A DNA stretch of 64,000 nucleotides from Drosophila persimilis (lineage: Eukaryota; Arthropoda; Insecta; Diptera; Drosophilidae), in NCBI RefSeq assembly GCF_003286085.1, contig NW_020825340.1, positions 1,240,001 through 1,304,000 on the forward strand, given 5' to 3'. The notes under the pieces are model-generated. The model did no database searches. It saw only the letters and a program-made list of their open reading frames with translations, and was not told the origin of the DNA. The position numbers and the translations under genes are program-made. Of this stretch, positions 12,201 through 25,723 are shown in pieces; the first letter of the stretch is position 1; every line of letters begins with the position of its first letter.

Positions 12201-15200
12201 CATGCCCCGGCCGTGCACTCAGTTGCAGTCGAGCCCTGAGCGCGGCTAGTTCCTAGCTCCCAGTTCCCAGCTCCCAGCTTCCAGTTCCCTCGGTCATGAA
12301 CTGGGCCATCTCGAACCTGACGGGCGGCAACCGCGTCAGTCGGGCCATTCTCGTGCGCTACTCCTCAGTGCCGCTGGCGGATGCTGGCGATGGCTCCTCC
12401 ACGGGACCGCAGACTCCCACGGCCTCCACTCCGCGAGCGTCCGCGTCGCACACCTCGCTGTCCTCCACATTTGCCGCCACATTCCTGCACTCATCGTCGC
12501 GACATGTGCCCGGACGCGCCGTGCCGCGACAGAGCGCCAACGGCAACGGCGGCAAGTCGAATTCCAATGCTCCACCGGGCGGCGGAGCCGCAGCTGGAGG
12601 CGGCGGTGGCGGTGGCGCTGGCCCTGCCACACAGCTGTCGCTGCCAATGGACGTCGAGGAGACGGTCACCTGTTTCTGTCGGTAAGATCAGACGAAGAGG
12701 CATGGCGATACGGATATTTATTGAATATTTCTGTTCGCGGGCAAAGGAATGGGAACGGGAAAAGTTTGATGAGCTACGTGCTTCCCCAACTAAAAGGGCG
12801 GAAGGAATATGCCTCTGGATCCAGAAAGCTAACAAGAATTGGTATAGGTATATTCCAAGAGATCTTTCAAAATCGAATACCAAAAACACCAATAAAGCTT
12901 GAATACCATAGAATTTAGATCAACAGTCGAATATTTGCTATACAGGAAATCGATTGACCGCAGAACAGATCGGAAAACAGCCAGAAGTCTAATTGAATTA
13001 TATATACAGTTGTTATCAATCGATTCATTATTAATGCACGAAATATGGGAGTTTTATATGTGGAATCCTTTCAGTGTTGCCCCTTTCTCAACTCCATCTC
13101 AAAGATATACCAATGGGTATCCTCTGGTCGACCTTCAGCCTGCTTAGCCTATTGGTTTTTGTCTTCGTTCCGAATCCGAAGAGTGCTTCAAAGAGGGACA
13201 GGGACGGGGACAGGGACAAAGTAATTTGCAAAGTCAAACATGTGTGTTAGGGCTCTCTTTACTCTCTCTCTCACTCTCTCGCTGTCTCTCTCGATTTCTT
13301 ACTCTCCCTCTCTGTGTGTGTGTGTGTGTGTTTGGTCGCAGTTCAGAAAAACAGCTGATTTTCTCTGCCTATCATTGTTTTTGTTTTCGCCATTGCGGCG
13401 GTTTCTCTATTCTGCCCCCCCGCCCCTCCTGCCGCGGGCACTTCTTGTAAATTATTAAATTTTGTTTTTGCTGCGCAGTTTTTCCATCATTTTCTTTGCG
13501 TTTTGTAGGGTTTCCATGTGGTCGAAAGATAAACATACATACATACATAAATAATCGGTGGTTGGGTTGGGGGTCACACTCACATACATACCTATACATG
13601 TGCACATGTGCATGCGGCTGTGTGGGGATATGTGCCCCTTGCCTTCATTTTGACACGCCCCCTTTCGCTGCTTGGCGACACATAAATCACACAGCGACAG
13701 ATCTGAGACGCATATGCATAAACACACACACACACACGCATATGGGAGTGTTTGTGTGCATTTATGTGGCGCTACATTGTGTTGTTTCTGTTTTTTGCGC
13801 ACTTCCTAAATTCGACGGCTACCTCTGACGTCATCTGCAATGCGCATGACCCACAGCAGAGAAGCAGCGCAGCAGAGCAGCAGCAAGCACACACTAACTG
13901 TAGTAATGGCAGCAGAGCAGCAGCAGAGCAGCAACAGAGCAGAGCAGCAGCAGCAACAACAACATCTTGATACGTCTTGCTGTTATGTTTGTGTGTGTGG
14001 GGATGGGGTGGCGTGACCGACTAAACGGAACTCCCGCCGCCTTTCCTTTCCTACTGCCCGCAAATAAAACTAGAAAAACGAATAAAAAGAGCAGAATAAA
14101 AAAACAAAAACAGCAGCCGGAGCCGGAGCGACAGCGACAGCATCAGAAACGGCAATAAAAACACGAAAGAAAGGTTAACTTCAGGGGCCGATGCTTTTGA
14201 TACCCTCCCTTGCCGATCGATTGTTTCCTGGGCAGAAGATTACGAATATTTAACTTGTGTGCGTGGATGGCAGGCAAAACGGAACATTGCACTGGTGCCA
14301 AACACTGTCATACGTTCCACATGTGGAAGATAGGGCAAAGCTTCAAAAGTTCTTCATTCCCTGCGTCCAATCATACCCTTTGCTAGGGTATACCATCAAC
14401 ATAAACATCAGCTACGGCAATAAAAACCATTTAGAAAGAGAAAGGAAGCATTCGAGATAGAGAGTGAAGGCAAGAGAGCAATATCGGGATAGTATTTTCT
14501 TTGCATACTTCTTCCGTTTATTCCGTTTGATTGTTGTTTTTGGTCTGCCACCAGGAACAGATCTCTCTCTCTCCCTTCCTCTCCCTCTCTCGGTGTCTCT
14601 CGTTAGCAGCTCTTTCACTTTGTAATTAAGTTGTGCAGCGAGCGGTGGGAGGGCAGAAGGTGAGAAAATATGGAGTGCTGGAGTGGGGTTTGAGGGAGAA
14701 GGGGGACCCAGGTAGAACGATAATTAATCGTAAATCAAAGATAACAGAGATCGATAAACAACAATAACAATTACAACTTGCTTTGTGTTGGTGCACATGT
14801 GCTTACTTTTCCAAAACACCTGCATATATCAATCCGCTATAAGGAAATCGAGAACAAGCTGTGTAAACTGCATTATTATTCTTATAGGGGGCACCAATCC
14901 AAAGTACCCTCCTAGCCCTCGCTTAGCACGGGGGTTACGTTCCTGAAAAACCTCGTGTTAAGCGGGTTTCGTTTTTGAGTTGTCTTTCGATGGTCGGATC
15001 AGAATATTCAAAGCACGATTCCAAACAGATGGCATAGGCGAATGCTTCTTGTTTTTTATGTCGTTAAACCTTATACAAGTTCAGTTTCTTCAGAGCTCAC
15101 TGCATTTACAGTAATATCAATCTAAGCGAGGGCTAAGCGTATCTTATTTCATACACCAGACTCCATTTTTCGTACACCTTACATCTTATTTCATACAAAC

Positions 15201-18200
15201 TACATTATTACTTGCAATATTTTGATTAGACCATTTCGTGGACCAGATTTTGTTGTCCTCATATCTTTAAGGCCACTGTGGCCCCACTAGAAGGATAACT
15301 AAAGGTCACGAGCCAAATCAAACAAACACTTTCGAGAATAATCAATACAAGTTTTCGATTAAATAGGGTCAACCCTGACAGCTTCTAGATGATTCCGAAT
15401 GCAAGGCGAAACTTTTGTAGAACAAGGATAAACTCCAAAGGGAATCGATTTGCAAATTTGATTCGATTTGATTGCTTTCAAAATATTATTATCAATATCT
15501 GAAGAGACCAGAACAACTTTCCAAAAACTATACAAATTGTGCAGAATATCCCTAAGGCCCAACGAGGGATCCTTACGATGTTTAAAGATTATTTCTTGCC
15601 CCACGATAGTTCGATGCTGTGAAATATGGTTTTTTCTCGAAGCCTCAAGGGGGGACAGATCCAAAGATTGATGTCCTTTGAACTGCTTCAGCAAACCAAT
15701 ACACGCCACCGCAGAAGTTCCTCTCTTTCTGAGAGGATAGAGGATAGATAGAGGATGGAGAGAACTAGAGAACGTGTGCAACGCAGCTTCAACAGTCGTT
15801 GCTGCCACAAGTAATGGGCTCAAAGCAATTCAAGTAATGGCAAGTGGCATAGACAGAGAACCGCTAGAAAGCAGCCGAGCGTCGCGTAGTTGCAGTTGCA
15901 GTTGCCGCACTGCCAGACGCAGGCTCCACAAGACACGGCGTGGCTCATGGAGCGCGTTCCATTAGCCGCTCTGTGTGTGTGTGTGTGTGTGTGTGCCTAG
16001 TAAACGACTCTGCCAGTGGTGCAACTGAACTTGCCGCACTGCGTCGCGGGCGGTCACAGGTGCTGGCTGGCTGGCTGGGAGGGATGGCTGCCCGGGCGGG
16101 TGATTCGTTCCCGACTTTATCTGCTTCTCACCTTACGCTCCTTCTTCTCTATCCCTCTCCCTCTCTCTGTCCCTGTCCCTCTCTCTCTTTGGCCGACAGC
16201 TGCTCTGTGGCCGTGTTCCTGTTTTTGAACCTTATTTGCTGTGAATGACGATGCGTTTACTTCTCCAGCAAATGATTCCTCGATTCCGTGAAATGCAGTT
16301 CCTGTGTTATTCTTCATTCTATTCTGTTCTTTTTTTTGATTTCTTACTCTGTTTCCTCCTCATGAATGGAGTGGAGAGCCCAAAGAGCGTGATAATTGTA
16401 CCTCAGGGAGACGGGGGATGGGATGGAATATCATGCGGGTTTTGGGGTTACCATCCCAACCATTGATAAGGATGAAAGGTCTCACCCTTTGGGGTTAATT
16501 AATTGTAACTCATTTTCTAACCATCTATCGTTTCTCCTCTCTTTCAGGTGAGTAAAGCCAAATCTTTTACGGAAACCAAGTTAAGCACAAACGAAAGGTA
16601 ATCCTGTCCTGTATATTTATTGCGTATTTCAGTCCCTCCCGAGTCCCTTTTTACCCCCCATTCCCATGTTGGGCAAAAACGCAGTAGATTCTACTGCTAT
16701 TTGCGCAGTGAAGTCCGTTTCTTGTCGTCTGGCAACGCTGCACAGGCCGTCAGCTGCTGAGCATCACACACACAGCTGATGCGGAGAGAGAGCACACAGC
16801 AGGGCGAAAGAGCGGCAGAGGCGGACAGACAGCGGGCGAGAGAGAGAGAGAGAGAGAGACCTGTCAAACAAGTGGTCGTCAAAGCACACTCGCACAGAAA
16901 CGTGTATATATGTATATCTGTATGCAAAACACACACAAGCGGCACTCAGTTGTGCTCGCTCTCTCGCTCTCGCTCTCTCTCTCTTGCCATCGCCGCACCA
17001 TCATCGTCATCTCTGCTGTGTGCTCTGCTTTCGTTGCCAGCCAGCTTCTGTCTGCGGTGGTGTGTGTATGTGTGAGCCAGCAGCAGCGGCAGCAGCAGCA
17101 GCAGAGCAGTGAAAGACAAACGTCGGCCTAACGCCTCAACGGGTCTCGTTTGGGGCTGGCTCTCATTGTAAAAATTTCCTTTGCCGTGGTCGGTTCGGTT
17201 CGATTCGGTCAGTGAGAGCAGCAGCGGTCGTAGGTCGTCGTCTCGGTTTTTTTTTTTTTTTGTTTTACATTGTTATTGGAGGCGCCGCCGCTCGATATTC
17301 GTGGCGCAGCAGCAGCAGCATCGACATCGATCCTCTCAGTGTGAAATGCTAAGCAAAAGTGCAAATACAATCAAACGCAATTGCAAATGCAATTCAATTG
17401 CGCGAATCCTGAAAAGGCACAAAGTAAGCAAAGACTCTATTTTTTGTGTGTGTGTGTGTCTCATGCAGGCTTGAGAGGAGGCACAGAGTGTGTGTGTGTG
17501 TGTGTGTGTGCTGGTGCCTCTCGTGGCTCTCCTCTCGTATGAAACTGTGTCATTCCACTGCCAAACGGCATACAAGTTTTTCCTCGCCAAACACAAAGCG
17601 TTTTAGCCAGAGCTCTTCTGCAACTATTGCTGGTTGTAGTTGTAGTTGCTGCCACGGTTTGTTGCTTCACTGATTACGCGCAATGCAGCAGCGGTGGCAG
17701 CGGTGGCAGACGGCAGCCCCCGAGTTCAGTTGCAAAACCGGCGAAGCGCGACTGTTGCCAATGCAGCGCCTAGAATTGGCACACCAACAACGGCAGCAGC
17801 AGCAGCAGCAAACAACAACAACAACAACAACTGTTACGGTACATTCACGAGTGCTGTTGCTGCTGCCACTGCCACCATCGCACCATCCGATCCGATCCGA
17901 TCCGAGCCGAACCTAACCACCACCATGGTTTTTTTTCCATATTGTTTTAACCACTTCCTTTGCCGCAGCGGCAGGAACTTCCTTCCTGAGAGGCTTCCTG
18001 TCTGGGCCATCCCCCAACTCCCCCTGCCCCTGCCCCTGTCCCTGTCCCTGCCTTGTCAGGTGTTCCTGCCCCTGCCTTTGCCACTTTGCCCCTTTTTTTT
18101 TTCTTGTTCTTCTTCTTCTTCTTCTTCTTTGCTGCAGTTGTCAACCCCGTTAACGCCTACGTGTTCACAGGCTCAGGGCACACACTTGACGAGTGGTTAC

Positions 18201-19238
18201 GTTCCGTTCCTCTCCTTGCCTTTCCGTTCCGTTCCATTCCGTTCGGTTCGACCCCAGAGCCGCCCGCATGCCGTTTCTCACACCTACCGCATTCCCCCAC
18301 AGCCCAAACCACACTTCGCGTTAGGGCATTTATCGATTTTTGTGTGTGTTTTGGTCATGCAAAAAGTTTTTTTTTTTTTGTTTTTTTTTTGCAAATTAGT
18401 TGGTTTCGGCTGGGAATTTCCATGAAGCGCTAGGAACAAATCTACGGGAAATATCCAGTTTCATGGAATATTCAATGGAAAGTCAATTTTGTTTGCTCGC
18501 TTATTGATTGGGGCATAGCCCCATATTATGAAATAGTTCTCATGCCATTACAGCTCTAAGGGTGGGGGTTTTCCCCCCCGAGAAGATGATTTCTGGGAAG
18601 CAGGAAGCACTGCCAATGGGACCATTAGGGGTGGTCAAAGAGGGTGTCCTTTGGAGGCTTTTACATTGAATATTCCCTAAATAAGCTATCCACTAGATTG
18701 AGGTGTTTTCCCCAGTACTTTCGCTTCGTTTTCCCTGGCAATGCACAGATTATACCGATGTTCAGACTAATCGATGGCACAACAGAAACCGTTTTGTGCC
18801 ACAGCTCTGCAGCTATGCCCCACAAGGATATTCACAGTTATCTGAAAAGTGGGTTATCTTTTGAACTGTTGTGTGGCTCGACGGCGAGCGAGTGACCAAA
18901 CGGCGAACCGAAAAACATCTCCGCCTTCGATTGATGCGCCCCGTTTGCCGTGAACCGTTATACCGCATACAGATACACACACACACACGCTCGTGCATGT
19001 AGAGGCACTTATCAATGTGTAGCATGTCACCTCGCGCGTTGCATGTGCATCTTGCATCTTGCATCTTGCTCTGTATGCTCTCCACGGCTCACGTCACCAT
19101 CAGCGTCAGCCCGGCGGAGGCAGAAGAGGCGGAGACGGAGGTAGAGACGGAGACGGAGGCAGAGGCAGAGACGGAGACGGAGGCAGCAAGGTTTCCTGCT
19201 CTCGACAGTTGATGTTGTGAAACTCGTTTTATACCTTG

Positions 19239-19269
<31 letters not shown>

Positions 19270-22200
19270 TTTCTTTGATGCTCATAATTCTACAGCTTTT
19301 CTATGGCTCTGATGGGAGGGGGGTTTGGGGGATTGGGGGGAGTGACTTTGCCCGTTTTCGGTTTCGGTTTCTTTTTCGACTTGGCGCTCTCCTCTCTCTC
19401 CCTCTCTCTCTCTCTTGTGTAGCTTTTGCCAAATGCTCGTTTGACCTTTAACGGTGCTTACCCCCCTCTCCGCCCCCTCTCCGCCCCCGTCCCTTACAAA
19501 ATTCGGCAACAATTAAGGCACTCCATTCAAAACGCGAGCAATGCCAATTCCCGCAAACAAACACTCGACGACGCGTTGCTAGAATCACTTAATAAATTTT
19601 TGTGATTTAATTGCTCCTCTCACCCGTGTACCCCCTGCCCCAGCTCGTGGGCGGAGGAGAGGGTGTGACGGAGACGGAGACGAAGACGAAGATGGAGATG
19701 GAGACAAAAGACAACCCCATCGAATGGCGACGGGCTTCAATGCGAGTTGAAGGTTAAGTGCGGCGATAGCGACACGGAAATCGAGTGGAATAGAGCTGGC
19801 TCTACGGGCCGTAGTTGGTGTGGAGCACCCCCCCACCGCCCCCCACCCCTGCATATCGGTGTATATTATGGATTGCCATTCAAATGTAAATCGCACTCGT
19901 GACTGTGGCATTTCTTCTTCTTTTTGCAACCATTTTTGCCCCCGTGCGTTCCCGTTTATTATAAATAACCTTAAACGATTTTTCTGCCCCACGAAAAGTG
20001 TCAATGTCAGCTGTTTTGGTGGGGAAAGCACAGGCGAACGAGAAAAATCGAAGACCTGTGTGCTAAATTTATTATTCAGCTGTCGGCAATAGGCCATCCA
20101 TGGGGCCTCTGCTGCTCCGCTGCTCCGCTGCTCTGCTGCTCTGCTGCTTTCTGCTTTCTTCTTTCGCTGGCAGCACAAAACGTATCTTAAAATAAACCTC
20201 ATATTTTATTCTAAATTCGCAAAATGTTTTCCGTCAGGCCACAGCGTGTCCCGCTCTCTGCCTCCTTGCCACCTTGCCACCGTGCCACCATGCCGCTAAT
20301 TGCACGCGCGTATGCAGCAGAAGATCCAATCGCACATGTTCGCAGGCTTCTTAAATAATTGCTGGCTGTCACTTGGCCTGTGGCCGGTCGGGGTGGCGGC
20401 CAGGGGAGTGCATAAAGATGTATTCATGTTGCAATGTTTTGTGTGTTTTTTTTGTCCATGCCCCCGCACATTTCTTTCAGGGGATTTGTAACAGAGATGG
20501 AGACGGGCACTCGAGATGTGGTGGAGACTTTGCTTTGGCTGCTTCACCCACAACATTGTGGCATTATTGATTTCCTTGTGAGAGCGAGAGAGAGAGCAAC
20601 ATATGTTTTATGGGGGAAGCATTTGATGGGCTGATCAGCCGTAAAACATAATGTATTCCTCCCATTTCCCCTCCATGCCCCTACCCCCACCTCCCCATCG
20701 TAATTATGCGGTTGTGCCCGATGCGGCGGCATCTTCAACCAGACCAAAAAGAAGCCCCGGTAACTGGATAGTGAAAATTGCCTTGGTTTTTCCTCCATTT
20801 TCCCCTCTTTGCAACAAAACAATTTTCGGCTACTTTTGCAATCGGCAATCGCTCGACTCCCACAGAAACACAGAAACGAAGCCGCACAGCGTCCGCCTCT
20901 GGGTCCACTTTTCCTATAATTTTACGAGTATCTATGTATCTCCTGGTTTTCCCTCGTGTTGTTTTTCGTTTTCGTTCATCAAATTGAGTTAGCGAAAATT
21001 ACTATAATTTTGGTGGGAAATTTTATGGGTCAAAATGTTGACAATGCGCCCCAGAGAGGCAGCGGCCCCCCCCCACAAAAGTGGGGTAGAAAGGCAGACG
21101 AGACGAGACGAGACGCCGCTGACCGCAGCGCATATTGTTTCTCATTTTTTTTTCCATTTCCATTTCCATTTTGTTGTTTTTTACTAATTTGCTTAATTAG
21201 CGCGACTTACACACATCTACAGGGTATACCCGTAGCATAGTCCCCACTTTTGGGGTTTGTAACACGATTTAATTGGGTCTACGAGCATTTATTTTTATTG
21301 TTTCTCTTCTCTTCTCTTTTTGGTAATTTCTGCAGAGTCTCTTCTTTACTTGTATTTTTTTTTGTTTTTTTTTTCCTTTCTTATTTCTCTCACGTTTTGG
21401 GCTCTACACAAGTTTATGGCGGGGCCTGAGAGCTGAGCGAGGAGCGCCGTCGTGAATGGAGTCGAGGGAATGGATTGGAGTACAGTGTGGCGTACAGAGA
21501 GAGAGAGGAGTACACTGTGGCTTAGCGGGAGAGAGAGAGAGAGAGAGAGAGAAAGAGGTGTACACCATGGCGTATGGAGGGGAGGAGGTGGAGTACACCG
21601 TGGCTTATAGAGAGGAGGAGGAGGAGTGGTGGAGTACACTGGAGATTGGATTGGAGTGGAGCAATAGCCAGACAGACGGACGGACGGACAGACAGACATT
21701 CCCATTAATGCTGGAAACGTGATGTGCGGCGTTTTGTGTAACTCGCCGTGAGAACATCGCGGGCTCTGCAATCGCTCAGGTTTCGCCTCGGTTTAAATGA
21801 CAGCCACAGCCGCGGATTGAAACGTTCGAGCCAACGAGCCAACGAGCGATCCAGCGAGCACAGCACGTAGATCCCCACAGATCGATCCATGGATTGGCTT
21901 TCCGCTTTGTATCTTTCTCTCTTTTGTCTCTTAGATGCACTCCCATTTGCATATGTGCTCGTTCCAGCCATCAGGCAATTGTGCGCGGCCTTCGGAGTGT
22001 GAAAATTGCTGCAATCGCTGAACGCACCGCCTCGAACGTACTTTTCAAGTACATTTATGGGCCGTCGATCTATCATCTGGTGCTGGTGATGGTGCGGGGT
22101 CGAGCCCTTGGAAACGGGGGCTTGGCTAATTGCCAGCAAGATCTGTACTGATTGGCTCTGATTTGGTATCCAAGTCACTAGACCATATGGGAATTATCGG

Positions 22201-25200
22201 AAGCTTTAATCGCACCTATTTAGAGTCACCTTCGAAGGTGATAATCCAACGTGTACAGCCACAAAAACTAGACCGTCTGTGAAGCAATTTTGTGTTGAAA
22301 TAAGTTCCAGCTCAGCTCAGATCGGATCGGATCAGTAATGGATGTTCATGTTCTCTCTTTTGTGTAATGATCGAAGAACTGAGAGTTCCGCCAAATCAAT
22401 TTCCATTTCTACACACTGCCTGGAGTGCTACTCGTACGGGTGTACGGGTGTCTGTGTGTGTGTGACCCCAAAGCGGGGCATCATCCGAGTAGTGGAAACC
22501 GCAAAGCTAATTGCTTATGCACAACGCATAACCTTGCCACTCCATGACACTTCTGGCCCTTCCCTTTCGTCTGCCCGCAGGGCGGAGGAGCGCTGAAGCG
22601 TCGAAAGGGGGGGGATACTGGATACTGGCGGATAGGGTACGGATAGAGAGAAAGCTTTCATCATTTTTCCGCAGCCGCATTGAAAAGGAATGGATAGAGA
22701 GAACTGTTGGCCAGGCACGCAGGCAGACAGGCGGCTTTCGGGGGGGCTCTCGGGCGGGGAGGCAGTGCTTGGCTTAATTGAAAATTCACAGTAATGCCGG
22801 GCTGTGGAAAACGACAGCTGCTGTGTGGATAAACACGGAAAACAGAGGAAAAGGCAACCAGCAGCAGCCGCCCGACCAAAGAAAAGAAAAAGAAAACACA
22901 TTAAAATAAATATAATTATTTCTTCTTTTTTTTTTTTCTTGGCTAGACTGGGGCTGGGGGGTGGGGGGTGGGGCTGTGGGATGGGGAGACTTCTTTGCTT
23001 TTATTTTTTGCTCTTAAGCGCTTTATATTTCTCGAGATTTCCGCATGCTTTGTCAACCGTGGAAGAGGCACGAACTTTCATTTTAAAAATTCTCGAAGCG
23101 TGTGCCGCACAGCCCCCCCCCGCCCCATTTTCTACCACAGAAACTATGGATTTTTCCTCCCCCAAATCCACAAAAAAAAAAAATGCACAGTGTCATCATC
23201 ATCATTATCATGGATCAGAGGCTCCACGAGGCTTTTGTTTCTTTGGAAACTTTCATGGTTGCCGGAGTGACTTAATTCTAACGTCGCGACGTGACTGGCA
23301 GATCACTCGGGAGAGCATGTAATTCGCAAATTAAGAGCTGCTCTGGTAGAAAGTTTTAGAAGTGCTTTATGATCTCCCAAATGATCCGTAAGACACAGCA
23401 CACTTTCAATTTTCTGGCAAAAACTCCACCCATCATCCAGGCCGCCCCGAGATACAATTCAATCTTTGGTACGGCCCGTCCGTTGTGAAAGTTACTAAGT
23501 GTCAAAACTCTGAGGCCATTCTATTTTTCACACCTTTTTCTTTTACTTTTCCGTACTAGCCTTGTCTCGTGCCCCCGCCCCTCCCAGAGAGCTTGCCACT
23601 GCCACTGAATCATTGAATCACTGAATCCACACCGCACATCAGGCACGTTGTGCGGTGGTCCGATGGTCCGATGGTACGATGGTCCATGCGGGAGCCAGCT
23701 GATAAGCTTTTTCTCGTATATGGCATGTGCCGGGAAATTCTGTTGCATATGCAGAAAAAAAACGAAACGAAACGAGACCCATGTGTCATATTTTTGCCAA
23801 GTGATACCGTAATCTCCAGAGCTTACGCAGGGGCTTACTGCCGTTGGACAGAAGCTTCCGGCGTGGCTTTTATCAAGCGAGCTCTCTCTCCGGCATTTGC
23901 GGCAAGAATCTGTTCCAACTCATTTATTTGGCCAGGCCTTCACTTTCAAACCCATGGATGGACCAATCCATGGCATTGCATACCTCGCAATCGTATTCGT
24001 ACACGTGCCTCGTGCCCCGTGCCTCGTGCCCCTCGTGCTCTGTGGCGGGGCGGATATTTGGGTGAAGGTTATCCGGGTGTCCCCCGGGTCCCAACTGGTG
24101 GCGACTCCTGCTGCACTCAATATCATAATGCCACAAGAGTGTGGCCTCCTCTGCGCCTCCGCAGAGACCCCTGCCTTCTGCCTGCCTTCTGGCCGCCTTC
24201 TTCTTGCCCTTCTTTAATGATGTGTTTTAATTTTGCTTTGTCGTGTCGTTTCGCTGGCGTTTTTTTTTTCTGCGCCTCGGCTGGAGATTGCGTAAGCATT
24301 TGGATGACGCCGCCTTTTACTTTCTTTTTCTTCTTTGAGGCAAGAAAAAGGAACAGCACAGCACCAGCACATTATCATACCATTTCTTATGTGCTGCTGC
24401 CTGCCTGCCCCTACAATTAATGCTTTAAACTTGGCCTTAACGCATATGTATGAGTATTTGGGGGAGGGGGCAGGTGGGAGGGGTGAAACACAAATCAGAA
24501 GAAACTTATAATTCATTTCTCTGTATTTTTGTAGTAAATCTAATTAACATATAAGCGGATTTGGAGGCAACAACCATCGCCCCATCCCATTCCATCCCAT
24601 CCGATCCATCGCACGCGCCTACTCACTCGCATATTGCCAAATGGGGCCTCCCTCTCCCTCTCTCACCCCCTCTCTGTCCCTCTGTCGCTCCGTCGCTCTC
24701 TCGCCTTTTTGGATTTTGTTTTTGCCTTTGGCTTTTGGCTTGTGTCGAAAAACTCACGCGATCCGCGTTTTCTAACGACAAATATATAGAAATAAAATAC
24801 ACACGAGAGACATGTGTGTATTTCGAGCAAATTCGTATGTAAAATATGTATATAAAAACTAAATATTGAATACAAGAGCGGGAGAGCACATGGTGCACTG
24901 TGGTTCGCATTTACGGAGTGTACGGGCGATTAGCAACGGAACAAAATTTATTACAAAACTTGTCCAGAACATTCGAATGGGGCGGACGACGGTCGGGGGA
25001 TTACCTTGTGGATTAGCGCTTTCGTTCAACTTGTGGGGAATCTGGGAAATACGGCAATATCATATTTATAGCCATCGATTGCGATATGCCATCAACTGCA
25101 GGCTGGTGGAGATCTTTGGAGAGTACGATTATAGGAATGGGATCAAACGAAATAGCGGCGACATTTCCCAGAAATTGAATGTTTTGGGATGGTTTTAGAC

Positions 25201-25692
25201 TTGGTTCTTGGACTTGGGATTTGGATACACTTATTGAGTTATCGATAACATTCCTTACTATCGATTAGTGGCGATTGTTTATAGGGGCCTTTCTCTTATG
25301 GCACATTTTTACAAGGATGAAAGGTCTGTAAGTAAAAGATCCTAGAAAGATCTTGTGATGTTTATCGATAACACTCCTTACCATCGATAAGTGGCGATTG
25401 TTTATAGGGGCCTATCTCTTATGGGAAACTTTTACAATAAATGAAAGGTCTCTAAGTGAAGGATCCTAGCGCATATCGGATGGCTATCGAATATAATATG
25501 CGATAGTTAGTTCGATAGTTTCTTAATGTTTCTCATTCCATGAATTGTTTTAATGTTTATCTGGTTTTTGAAATTTCCTGATGGCCCCCCATATTTTTCT
25601 GGTTTTCCAACGTACCCCGTCCCACTGTGCCATTCTTGTGGGGAGTGGGGGGTTTTTCGCTCAAATGTGGAAAAATTTGAAGCCTATGAATG

Positions 25693-25723
<31 letters not shown>

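Noticed and set aside
19585-20202. A 205-codon minus-strand open frame in a Mob2 intron
   Set aside because: Biased composition, no splice signals in frame, no recognisable domain.
22804-23322. A 172-codon plus-strand open frame in a Mob2 intron
   Set aside because: Driven by Lys- and Phe-coding homopolymer runs; no conserved features.
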